Below are positions 49,770-57,219 of a stretch of DNA of 64,000 nt, in pieces. Numbering within the stretch: position 1 is the stretch's first letter; each line of letters starts with the position of its first letter. A model generated the notes under the pieces. That model was not told where the DNA came from and searched no databases. It saw only the letters and a program-made list of their open reading frames with translations. Source of the DNA: Rhodococcus sp. P1Y (GTDB taxonomy: Bacteria; Actinomycetota; Actinomycetes; Mycobacteriales; Mycobacteriaceae). Location: contig NZ_CP032762.1 of assembly GCF_003641205.1 (NCBI RefSeq), positions 1-64,000 on the forward strand, given 5' to 3'. Both the position numbers and the translations under genes were made by a program.

Positions 49770-50500
49770 AAACACCAAGCCGCATCCGCTGGCACCTCGG
49801 ACGGGTGATCAGTCGGCGTTTCGAGACCGAGGCGGCCGTCCGCCTGGAGTTGGATGTCCCGACGTGGCCCGGAAACAACGCCGGAGCTCATCTCGATATC
49901 CGGCTCACGGCACCGGACGGATACCAGGCGTCCCGGTCGTACTCGCTGGCGTCCTCCGGTGAATCGACCCGTGTCGTGCTTGTGGTCCAGGAGGTAACCA
50001 CGGGCGAAGTGTCGCCGTTTCTGGTGCGGTATCTCGCGGTGGGTGAGGAAGTCCAGATACAAGGACCTCTCGGACGTTTCTTCGTCTGGAAGCCGACCGA
50101 TCCCGACCGGTCACCGGTACAACTCATCGCGGGCGGATCAGGCGTCGTACCTCTGTTCTCGATGGCCGCAGCACGTGAACATGAAGCGGAAGGCGCCGCC
50201 TTCCGGCTGCTCTACTCGGTCCGCAGTCCGCGCGACACGCTCTTCGCAGACGAACTCGCGGGCTTCTCGCGAACAATCGTCGACATCGCGCACACCCGCG
50301 AGTCGGCACCCGGAGCGGGCCAGCCGCCCGGTCGGCTGACGCGGGAAACGATCGCCGCGTCGACGTTCCCAGCGTCACTGTCGCCGCGCATCTTCGTGTG
50401 CGGACCGACGCCGTTCGTGGAGGCCGTAGCCGGTTGGCTTGTCGAACTCGGCCACGACCCAGCCCGGATCCGTACGGAACGATTTGGAGGCATGTCATGA
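49766..50500 (+). CDS. FAD-binding ferredoxin-NADP reductase-like protein
   Basis: Intact 244-residue oxidoreductase. FAD motif ASRSYSLASS (RxYS), NAD(P)-binding VQLIAGGSGVVPLFSMAAAR, and C-terminal RIFVCGPTPFVEAVAGWLVE. It has no iron-sulfur domain, so electrons pass directly or through a partner. GTG 49766 overlaps the molybdoenzyme stop and is followed by the zinc-ribbon gene with an ATGA overlap, giving a tightly coupled operon. The natural reading is reductase for the molybdoenzyme. Confidence 0.88.
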   Translation: MKTPSRIRWHLGRVISRRFETEAAVRLELDVPTWPGNNAGAHLDIRLTAPDGYQASRSYSLASSGESTRVVLVVQEVTTGEVSPFLVRYLAVGEEVQIQGPLGRFFVWKPTDPDRSPVQLIAGGSGVVPLFSMAAAREHEAEGAAFRLLYSVRSPRDTLFADELAGFSRTIVDIAHTRESAPGAGQPPGRLTRETIAASTFPASLSPRIFVCGPTPFVEAVAGWLVELGHDPARIRTERFGGMS

Positions 50501-50754
50501 CCTACGTTGACGGAAACGCACTCGCCGGCGTCTTTGCGGCGACCCTTGGTATCGACATCACGGTTGCGACCGGCAGGTGCCGCGGCTGCGGCAATACCTC
50601 CGAACTGGCCCGCACGCATGCCTTCATCACCGCCATGGGCGCAGTAATGCGGTGCAGCGAGTGCCAAGCTGTGTTGGCCGTAGTCGTCGAGAATCCCGGA
50701 TCGGCACTCGTGAACATGTCAGGGCTTGCCTACATCACGGTGCCTCGCGCATAA
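50497..50754 (+). CDS. DUF6510-type zinc-ribbon protein
   Basis: Intact 85-residue protein with two CxxC pairs, RCRGCGNTSE and MRCSECQAVL, that would bind one zinc. MTYVDGNALAGVFAATLGID is the usual start of this actinobacterial family. ATG 50497 overlaps the reductase stop. Function unknown; its constant place after a molybdoenzyme and reductase suggests an assembly or regulatory subunit. Confidence 0.85.
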   Translation: MTYVDGNALAGVFAATLGIDITVATGRCRGCGNTSELARTHAFITAMGAVMRCSECQAVLAVVVENPGSALVNMSGLAYITVPRA

Positions 50755-50793
50755 CCGCTCCCACTGCCCGCGATCACGGAGCGGCATCACCGA

Positions 50794-51312
50794 TCAAGCG
50801 GAATCCTCTGACGGCGTGGATGGTTCGTGTCGTCGTCCATCGCTCGACGACCGGTCTCGCCCACTCTGCTCGAGGAGCGAATCGATAGCGAGGCTGATCG
50901 AGTGCAGGTCGGCCTCGGCGTTCTGCGAGATGTGAAATGTCTCGATGTCCCGCGCGCGGTCACGATCGGACTCTCGACGCTGGGTAAGCAGGATCAGCGG
51001 TCCTTGCAAGGCCGCGACAATAGCGAGCGCCGTTCCGAGATAGTCGAGCACGGCCGACGAGTCAGGATGAAAGAGCGGCAGGATCGTATTGACGACGAGC
51101 CACGCGACAATAGCCAGCACCAGGATCAGAAGGAAGGGCCAGGAACCCGCGACCGTGGCCAACCGGGCAGCGGCCCTGTCCCCGGGGTTGGACCGCGTCT
51201 CCATGAACATGCTGAGCTGGTGCCCGCAATGCGGACAATCGAACATCTCGCGGCCCTCGGTGCGAACGCCTGGTGATGCTTCTGGCTGCTCGTCTGGGCG
51301 CCTGTCGTTCAT
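50794..51312 (-). CDS. DUF1003 membrane protein
   Basis: 172-residue protein with a zinc-ribbon-like FDCPHCGHQLSMF near the N-terminus and two hydrophobic segments, VAGSWPFLLILVLAIVAWLV and YLGTALAIVAALQGPLILLT, then RESDRDRARDIETFHISQNA, the DUF1003 signature. Function unknown. ATG 51312 (MNDRRPDEQPEAS) is chosen because GGAAGCG lies just upstream; the frame is open to 51336. Confidence 0.8.
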   Translation of the reverse strand: MNDRRPDEQPEASPGVRTEGREMFDCPHCGHQLSMFMETRSNPGDRAAARLATVAGSWPFLLILVLAIVAWLVVNTILPLFHPDSSAVLDYLGTALAIVAALQGPLILLTQRRESDRDRARDIETFHISQNAEADLHSISLAIDSLLEQSGRDRSSSDGRRHEPSTPSEDSA

Positions 51313-51591
51313 CGCTTCCGCTTTCCGTGTGTGCAATTCCCCGCAATAGAACGTTCTGCGTGGCCGACGCCGCGACGGCCGAAGAATGCGCCCACTGCGG
51401 CCAAGAGAATGCGGCCATTGTTGCGAGTCACACCGTGACCTTACGCTCGAGCAACCGGTCTCGAGAGTCCAATCAGCGCTGCGCTGCCACAGCGCGATAC
51501 GAGAATTTGTGCGAGCGACTGCCCCGTGGACATGCCAATCATGGGACCGACCCTGCGTGGCTCAATGCGCCTGGAAAGCTAACCTGGAGGC

Positions 51592-52236
51592 GTGAGTAAC
51601 AGCGGCGACGGTGCGAGTGCCCGCCGTTTGACGCCGCGGGGCGCAGCCACGAAGGCGCGAATCATCGAGGCAGCCAACCAACTGATGTTCGAGCAAGGCG
51701 TCGCATCGACAACGCTCGCCGACGTTCGCACCGCAAGCGGAACGTCGAAGTCCCAGCTATATCAGCACTTCGCTGACAAGGACGCACTAGTGAGCGCAGT
51801 CATCGAGTTCCGAGCCGAGGCATTGCTGGCCCAGCAGCGTCGTCGCCTGGACAAGGTGAATTCCCTTCGCGGACTCGAACTATGGCGGGACGATATGGTG
51901 GAGCGCAACGCGCTCCGGGACGGCGCATATGGTTGCCCACTGGGATCGATGGCGAACGAGATAGCCGATCACGATCAGGCTGGGCGAGAACTCATCGCTA
52001 CCCATTTCGATGAGTGGCTTCAGATGCTGATCAACGCAATCGACAGGTTGAGAACACTCGGCGTGCTCCGGGCGGATGCGGATCCCCAGACGTTGGCAAT
52101 CGGGTTACTTGCTGCGGTGCAGGGCGGGTACCTACTCGCGAAGACCACTCGTGATGTGAAGCTCATGAGGGTCGCCGTGGACATAGCGATCGCTCGGATT
52201 CGCGCATTCTCTGCGGAATCGTCCACCCAGAACTAG
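51592..52236 (+). CDS. TetR-family transcriptional regulator
   Basis: Intact 214-residue regulator. Helix-turn-helix TTLADVRTASGTSKSQLYQH after RIIEAANQLMFEQGVAS; the C-terminal domain GCPLGSMANEIADHDQAGRE is typical of the TetR_C group that includes AcuR-like regulators. GTG 51592 is almost directly preceded by GGAGG, an unusually short spacing. The repeated TGGTCC-N4-GGTCCA motif (49115, 52287) flanks the region and is a possible binding site. Targets may be the molybdoenzyme operon or the uraD gene. Confidence 0.85.
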   Translation: MSNSGDGASARRLTPRGAATKARIIEAANQLMFEQGVASTTLADVRTASGTSKSQLYQHFADKDALVSAVIEFRAEALLAQQRRRLDKVNSLRGLELWRDDMVERNALRDGAYGCPLGSMANEIADHDQAGRELIATHFDEWLQMLINAIDRLRTLGVLRADADPQTLAIGLLAAVQGGYLLAKTTRDVKLMRVAVDIAIARIRAFSAESSTQN

Positions 52237-52286
52237 ATCATGCACGCGGTCCTCTGCCTCGCCGCCTCGAATCCATGAGTCAAATA

Positions 52287-52302
52287 TGGTCCTTTGGGTC
52301 CA
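52287..52302. promoter_or_regulatory. TGGTCC-N4-GGTCCA motif, copy 2
   Basis: TGGTCCTTTGGGTCCA, 50 bases after the TetR stop and 215 bases before uraD. It shares half-sites and spacing with 49115-49130. Confidence 0.4.
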
Positions 52303-52516
52303 GTTCCGTCTACTGTTGAGGGTAGGCACCGATCGCCCAGCGTGATCGGTGGCAAGAAGCGGCACGCTGAAGTCACCGCCCGAGAACGACGACCACGTCG
52401 ATTGGACGCCCACAACACCACGCTAGGGCCCTCGGGTGTGTTACGCCCGGTTACGCCTGCGCTAAGACCCTGCTCAACCCTGGAGTTCTCCGCTGGCGAG
52501 GCTCATCATTGGGCCC

Positions 52517-53017
52517 ATGTTGATGCACCAGGGACTCGGTTTGGAGACGTTCAACGACCTGCCGCGCCGCAAAGCGGTGCACGCCCTGTACGAATGCTGC
52601 TGCTCGCACACGTGGGCGTCGCGAATAGCCGACGCACGCCCGTTCCGCTCCCACGCCGAACTCTTCGCCCGGGCCGATGCCGAGCTGGACGAGCTGTCGG
52701 ACGCCGACATCGACTACCTCGCCTCGACTCACCGACCGGTCGGGAAGACCTGCGCCGGCATGGACGTGGCCACCCAGAGTGTCTTCATCGACGCGTGCCG
52801 GATGTACATCGAGCGGTTCGGCTACGGCTACATCGTCTGTTCGGCGACGCTCGACAGCGCAGGCGAGGATCCGCGCGAGGTCCTCGTCGACCTGGGCCAC
52901 CGGCTCGACAACAGCCACGAGACCGAGCGCAAGGTGATGCGCGAGGAACTCGCCAAGGTCAATCGAATCCGCATCGAACGGGTGCTGGGTCCGGAAGAGG
53001 GCTGGCCGCCGTTCTAG
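52517..53017 (+). CDS. uraD: OHCU decarboxylase-like protein
   Basis: 166-residue helical protein similar to 2-oxo-4-hydroxy-4-carboxy-5-ureidoimidazoline decarboxylase, which makes S-allantoin in urate breakdown. LYECCCSHTWASRIADARPF and the C-terminal YIERFGYGYIVCSA...LGHRLDNSHETERK follow the family pattern; the usual HPxIG catalytic segment is represented by STHRPVGK. Start ATG 52517 (or 52523) lacks a clear ribosome site. No urate oxidase or HIU hydrolase is in the window, but allantoicase lies 2 kb away. A dispersed palindrome follows as terminator. Confidence 0.75.
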   Translation: MLMHQGLGLETFNDLPRRKAVHALYECCCSHTWASRIADARPFRSHAELFARADAELDELSDADIDYLASTHRPVGKTCAGMDVATQSVFIDACRMYIERFGYGYIVCSATLDSAGEDPREVLVDLGHRLDNSHETERKVMREELAKVNRIRIERVLGPEEGWPPF

Positions 53018-53036
53018 CGGCTCCGCCGCCCGTGCA

Positions 53037-53066
53037 TGAGTAGTTACCGCCCGACGTAACTACTCA
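53037..53066. terminator. Palindromic terminator, relative of 520-559
   Basis: TGAGTAGTTAC (53037-53047) pairs perfectly with GTAACTACTCA (53056-53066). The reverse strand matches the first copy over CGTGAGTG(A/C)GTAGTTACGTCGGG (with one variable base), showing a shared origin. It is 20 bases after the uraD stop and before the convergent DUF6480 stop. Confidence 0.75.
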
Positions 53067-53124
53067 CTCACGGTCGGCGACCTGGTCGTTTCTCCGATCC
53101 GGCCTCCCAGATCTGATCCGGCTT

Positions 53125-53346
53125 CTAAAACAGCCCGACGATGCGGCCGATCAAGCCGATGACGATGATCAATACGACCACGCCCAGGATGCCGAGAAAC
53201 ACGATCGGTAGTTTCAAACTGCGCTGCGGCGGTTCGTGGTTGGGACCGCCTACACCGGTTTCGGCGGGAGGTGTGTCCCCTGGCGTGACGGACCCGCCGG
53301 CTTCGAGGCCCGCGGTGTCGTTCGGTTCGGGGTTCTGAGCAGTCAT
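53125..53346 (-). CDS. DUF6480-type small membrane protein
   Basis: 73-residue protein: a hydrophilic, Pro/Gly-rich head (MTAQNPEPNDTAGLEAGGSV, then TPPAETG) and one C-terminal membrane helix, LPIVFLGILGVVVLIIVIGL. This layout is the actinobacterial DUF6480 family, of unknown function. ATG 53346 has no ribosome site and may be leaderless. Confidence 0.75.
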   Translation of the reverse strand: MTAQNPEPNDTAGLEAGGSVTPGDTPPAETGVGGPNHEPPQRSLKLPIVFLGILGVVVLIIVIGLIGRIVGLF

Positions 53347-53374
53347 GAAGTGCGGGTACCCGGTACCACCGGAC

Positions 53375-53995
53375 TCAATCGCGGTGCAGTGCGCGGGAAA
53401 TCGCACCCGCGAGCAACTCGGTGATTGCGTCGCCGATCACATTCTCGTCGATCTCGTCGGGATCTACCGAATGCTCGACGGCCAAGCCGGAGATCAAGGC
53501 CAGCAGCGATGTCGCGACCCGGCGCGCATTCAAGGCGTCGGCGACGCCCCACACCGTCGCTCGCTCGGCGATGAGGCGCTGCAGTTCGTCACGGAGGTGG
53601 CGTCGCTCACGTCGGTACCCCTCGGCGAGGTCGGGAACGCGTCCGGCTTGGATTCCGAATTCGGTGACGAGCAGCGGCCACCGCGGCTCGGCGACGACCC
53701 AGGACGCGATGGCGTCGCCCCCTCGTCCCGCGGCATCGCCCGGCCCGAGCCCCGACACGATGTCGATCACCCGGCCAGCGAGTTCCATCGACCTCTTCGA
53801 GAGCAGTTCGGCGAACAGCGCCTGCTTGGAATCGAAATTGGAGTAGACGGCGCCTTTGGTGAAGCCCGCACGTCGCGCGATGTCCGCCAGCTTGGCGGCT
53901 GCGTAACCGTTCTCGGTGAACTCGTCCGCGGCGGCCTCGAGAAGCCGCTCACGCACATTCTCCCGACCCGGCCGTTGTGTCGGTGCCCACGTCAC
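53375..53995 (-). CDS. TetR-family repressor of the divergent membrane protein
   Basis: Intact regulator of about 206 residues. RERLLEAAADEFTENGYAAA then KLADIARRAGFTKGAVYSNF is the TetR recognition helix. GTG 53995 (VTWAPTQRPG) has GGAGGG five bases upstream; a GTG at 54013 is in frame but would include that site. It is divergent from a drug-exporter-like membrane gene, with interlocking AGTATT/AATACT palindromes in the gap, the classic TetR efflux arrangement. Confidence 0.88.
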   Translation of the reverse strand: MTWAPTQRPGRENVRERLLEAAADEFTENGYAAAKLADIARRAGFTKGAVYSNFDSKQALFAELLSKRSMELAGRVIDIVSGLGPGDAAGRGGDAIASWVVAEPRWPLLVTEFGIQAGRVPDLAEGYRRERRHLRDELQRLIAERATVWGVADALNARRVATSLLALISGLAVEHSVDPDEIDENVIGDAITELLAGAISRALHRD

Positions 53996-54021
53996 TTGAC
54001 CCTCCGTACTCACGATACCTA

Positions 54022-54044
54022 GAGTATTCAATACTCGAAGTATT
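54022..54044. promoter_or_regulatory. TetR operator
   Basis: GAGTATTCAATACTC (54022-54036, perfect palindrome) overlaps AATACTCGAAGTATT (54030-54044), so three alternating half-sites lie between the divergent TetR and membrane-protein genes, 24 bases before the latter's ATG. Confidence 0.75.
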
Positions 54045-54067
54045 AACAACATCCCGGAGGAGTTCGC

Positions 54068-55060
54068 ATGCGCAAGGTCGTCTGGATCTCGGTCGGAGTG
54101 CTCATACTCCAACTCGGGTTCATCGCCAGCTACGTCGCAGCCTTCCACCAGCCGACGCCACGTGAGATCCCTATTGCAGTGGTCGCCGAGCAGGGCATCC
54201 CCGCCGGAGTCGACACCGATACGGTCGACAAACTCAACGGCATCGACGGCACCCCACTCCAGGCACGCGCCGTCGCGAGCACCGAGGACGCTCGCGCCCT
54301 CATCCGAGACCGCGAAGTACTCGGTGCGTACGTCCTGAGCGCCAGCGGAACGGACACGCTCATCACTGCCAGCGCCGCAGGAAGCTCCATTTCCGCCGCG
54401 CTCGAGTCGATCTTCACCCAGGTCGAACAAAGCCAGAACCGGCAGTTCCTAGTCCGTGACGACATCCCCGTCGGCATCCACGACAATCGCGGACTGTCCG
54501 GGTTCTACCTGTCCGTCGGCTGGGTCGTGGGCGGCTACCTGCTGGCCGCAGCCATCGGCCTACTCGTCGGAGCACCGAAGTCGCGCCGGGACGCGGCCGC
54601 CCAACTCGGCATATTCGCCGGCTACTCGATTCTGTCCGGTGCGCTGGGCGCATTCATCGTCACCTCGCTGCTCGGCACGTTCGCGGGCCACTGGTTCCCG
54701 TTGTGGCTACTGGGAACCGGCGTCGTGTTCGCAACCTCGGTCTTCACCCTCGGCCTTCGTGCAGCAATCGGCGTCGCGGCCGTGCCCATCGCCATCATCG
54801 TGTTCGTGATTCTCGGAAACCCGAGCGCTGGAGGGGCCTTCGGTCCGTACGTCCTCCCGGAGTTCTACGCAGCCGTCGGACGCTGGATCACCCCTGGCAT
54901 CGGAACCGAGGGTGTGCGCAGCATCGTGTACTTCTCCGGCAACGGCCTGGGCCAACCGGCACTTGCGCTGGCCGTGTATGCCGTCGTCGGGATTGCACTC
55001 CTGTTCGGCTTCAGCCGGTCACCACGCAACGCGAAGTCCGAGACCGCCCCCGTATCCTGA
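54068..55060 (+). CDS. DUF3533/ABC-2-type membrane protein
   Basis: Intact 330-residue protein: one N-terminal membrane helix (VVWISVGVLILQLGFIASYV), an extracytoplasmic domain of about 120 residues (IPIAVVAEQGIPAGVDTDTV onward), then five or six C-terminal helices (SVGWVVGGYLLAAAIGLLVG to ALAVYAVVGIALLFGFSRSP). This is the layout of YhgE/Pip and DUF3533 exporters. ATG 54068 has CGGAGGAG six bases upstream. Probably an efflux component controlled by the divergent TetR. The allantoicase gene starts 6 bases after it and may be co-transcribed. Confidence 0.75.
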   Translation: MRKVVWISVGVLILQLGFIASYVAAFHQPTPREIPIAVVAEQGIPAGVDTDTVDKLNGIDGTPLQARAVASTEDARALIRDREVLGAYVLSASGTDTLITASAAGSSISAALESIFTQVEQSQNRQFLVRDDIPVGIHDNRGLSGFYLSVGWVVGGYLLAAAIGLLVGAPKSRRDAAAQLGIFAGYSILSGALGAFIVTSLLGTFAGHWFPLWLLGTGVVFATSVFTLGLRAAIGVAAVPIAIIVFVILGNPSAGGAFGPYVLPEFYAAVGRWITPGIGTEGVRSIVYFSGNGLGQPALALAVYAVVGIALLFGFSRSPRNAKSETAPVS

Positions 55061-55065
55061 CCGGT

Positions 55066-56022
55066 ATGACAGCCACCTTCCCCCTCCCCCTACCCGATCT
55101 CGCCGTCCGCACTCTGGGCGGCGCCGTCGTGTGGGCGAACGACGAAACGTTCGCGGAGAAGGAGAACCTCGTCAAGCCGGGCAAGGCCGACTACCAGCCT
55201 GCGACCTTCGGCCACAAGGGCCAGATCTACGACGGGTGGGAGACGCGTAGGCGTCGGGAAGCGGGTTACGACGAAGCCATCGTCCGACTCGGCGCGCCCG
55301 GCGTCGTCGACGCTGTGGTGGTGGACACCGCGTGGTTCACCGGCAACTACCCGCCGGAAATCTCCATCGAGGCGGCGTCGATCGAGGGTTTCCCGTCGGC
55401 GCGTGAACTGCACGAGGACACCGAGTGGACGACGATCGTGCCGAAGAGCTCGGTCAACGGGGACACCGAGAACCGGTTCGGGGTCGCATCCGACGAGCGC
55501 TGGACGCACGTCAAGCTGTCGATCTACCCCGACGGCGGTGTGGCACGACTGCGCGTACTCGGACGCGGGCGTCCCGACCCACGGTTCATCGCGGCCGGCC
55601 CGTTCGACCTCGCGGCCCTCGAGAACGGCGGCTACGTCTCCGCGTGTTCCAACATGTTCTACAGCTCGCCGAACAACCTGCTGTTCCCCGGACCGCCGCG
55701 GTCGATGGGTGAGGGCTGGGAAACCTCACGCAGGCGTAACGACGCCAACGACTGGGTCCAGGTAGCCCTCGCCGGACGAGGCACGATCGAACTGGCCGAG
55801 CTCGACACGTCGTGCTTCCTCGGAAACGCCCCGGGTGCTGCGTCGCTCAAAGGCCTTCTCGGAGATGGCGAATGGATCGAACTGCTACCGAAGACCCGCC
55901 TGCAACCCGACACACGTCACCGGTTCCTGCTGGAGCGCACCGAGCCGGTCTCCGAAGTACGCATGGACATCTTCCCCGACGGGGGTATGGCACGCCTGCG
56001 GCTCTTCGGCTCGTTGTCGTAG
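55066..56022 (+). CDS. alc: Allantoicase
   Basis: Intact 318-residue enzyme that hydrolyses allantoate to ureidoglycolate and urea. It has the family's internal duplication: GWETRRRREAGYDEAIVRLG in the first half and GWETSRRRNDANDWVQVALA in the second, each followed by a beta-rich repeat ending YPDGGVARLRVLG or FPDGGMARLRLFG. ATG 55066 is 6 bases after the membrane-protein stop. With uraD it marks a purine-nitrogen salvage set, although the genes are separated by regulatory and transport genes. Confidence 0.92.
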   Translation: MTATFPLPLPDLAVRTLGGAVVWANDETFAEKENLVKPGKADYQPATFGHKGQIYDGWETRRRREAGYDEAIVRLGAPGVVDAVVVDTAWFTGNYPPEISIEAASIEGFPSARELHEDTEWTTIVPKSSVNGDTENRFGVASDERWTHVKLSIYPDGGVARLRVLGRGRPDPRFIAAGPFDLAALENGGYVSACSNMFYSSPNNLLFPGPPRSMGEGWETSRRRNDANDWVQVALAGRGTIELAELDTSCFLGNAPGAASLKGLLGDGEWIELLPKTRLQPDTRHRFLLERTEPVSEVRMDIFPDGGMARLRLFGSLS

Positions 56023-56087
56023 CGGCAATCCGAGTCCAGCGGCCGGTAGTAACTGCGAAAATGCCGCGGTAGCAATACCCTTGGTAG

Positions 56088-56561
56088 ATGAACCGGCTAC
56101 TTCACCCGAACGCAGCCCACGTCGCCGACATTCTGATTTCGCGCGGACATCACGGAGTGGTGGTCACCTCGCCGGAGCCGACCCCGACCGCGGACGCCGC
56201 TGCCGCATCGCTCGGGGTCAGCGTCGGCGCGATCGTGAAATCTCTTGTCTTCCTGCTCGACGACGATCCAGTGCTTATCCTCGTGTCGGGTGCACACCAG
56301 GTAGATCTCGACGCCACCGGACAGCGCCTGGGCGGCACGTTGACGCGGGCACCGCTGGAACTGGTCAAGCATTCGACGGGTCAGCCGATCGGCGGTATCG
56401 CACCGGTCGGCCATCCGACGAATCTACCGACGTTCGTCGACGAGACCCTCTCGGACTACCCCGAGTTGTGGGCTGCTGCAGGGCATCCGAACACGGTCTT
56501 CAAGACCACGTGCTCGGAGCTTCTGCGCATCACCGCCGGTCTCGCCATCGATGTCACCTAG
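56088..56561 (+). CDS. YbaK/EbsC-family aminoacyl-tRNA deacylase
   Basis: Intact 157-residue protein. GVSVGAIVKSLVFLLDDDPV contains the catalytic Lys of the YbaK fold; LILVSGAHQVDLDATGQRLG and GGIAPVGHPTNLPTFVDETL complete it. The family clears mischarged Cys-tRNAPro or Ala-tRNAPro. ATG 56088 is the only good start. It has no functional link to its neighbours and is convergent with the luciferase-like gene. Confidence 0.9.
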   Translation: MNRLLHPNAAHVADILISRGHHGVVVTSPEPTPTADAAAASLGVSVGAIVKSLVFLLDDDPVLILVSGAHQVDLDATGQRLGGTLTRAPLELVKHSTGQPIGGIAPVGHPTNLPTFVDETLSDYPELWAAAGHPNTVFKTTCSELLRITAGLAIDVT

Positions 56562-56573
56562 ACGCGGGAGCGC

Positions 56574-57083
56574 TCAGGAGGCCAGCACCCGTGTCGGCGT
56601 CAGCGAGCCGGTCGCGGCCAGAAGCTTCTCGGCGGAGAATAAGACACCGCGATCCTCCAGCCAGGGCACGACGCCGCGTGCGATCTTGTCGAGGTTCCGC
56701 TGCTCGGGCCCGACGGCGATGAGGGTCACCCCGTCGGCCACCTCCGCTGCCTTCACGTCGGCGACGAGCCCCGCGAGACCGGAGGGGGTCCCGACGTACC
56801 GGATGGAACTCGGCACCGCCGGGAGGTCCAGCGCGGCGAATTCCCGACGCGCGGTCCGTGCATCGTCGGCGACGTGGATCTCGATATCGAGAAACACCGC
56901 AACGCTGTCGGCATCTTTGCCTGCCTCGACGGCCTCGGCCCTGGCACGTGCTCTTGCCTGCTGACCCTCGCGGAGATCCGAGGCGTGGATGCGAACTATC
57001 GACTCGGTAGGGCGAGCGTCGGTGACTTCCGTCCATGCGCCTGGAGTTGCAAGGGCAAGGCGGACAGGTGAGTTGTTCGACAT
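56574..57083 (-). CDS. Luciferase-like (LLM class) C-terminal fragment protein
   Basis: 169-residue protein. EAVEAGKDADSVAVFLDIEI, then VGTPSGLAGLVADVKAAEVA and TLIAVGPEQRNLDKIARGVV followed by PWL, resemble the last third of flavin-dependent luciferase-like monooxygenases; the N-terminal FMN-binding strands are missing. There is no sign of a frame break nearby, so it is either a real short protein or the remnant of a deletion. ATG 57083 (MSNNSPVRLALATPG) is preceded by GGGACC. Confidence 0.6.
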   Translation of the reverse strand: MSNNSPVRLALATPGAWTEVTDARPTESIVRIHASDLREGQQARARARAEAVEAGKDADSVAVFLDIEIHVADDARTARREFAALDLPAVPSSIRYVGTPSGLAGLVADVKAAEVADGVTLIAVGPEQRNLDKIARGVVPWLEDRGVLFSAEKLLAATGSLTPTRVLAS

Positions 57084-57219
57084 GAAATTGGTCCCGTCGT
57101 GCAAGCGAGGTGTTGGGGAGGATGACTGAAGTCCGAACACCTACACGAGCCAGAGGCCGTCCGGCACAGATCGACGTATCGATCGCGCCAGAGTCGGTTC
57201 TGCGACAGAGCAATTGCCC

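Noticed and set aside
51755..51765. Additional TATATCA operator in the TetR gene
   Set aside because: It lies inside coding sequence far from C1 genes and lacks the flanking symmetry.
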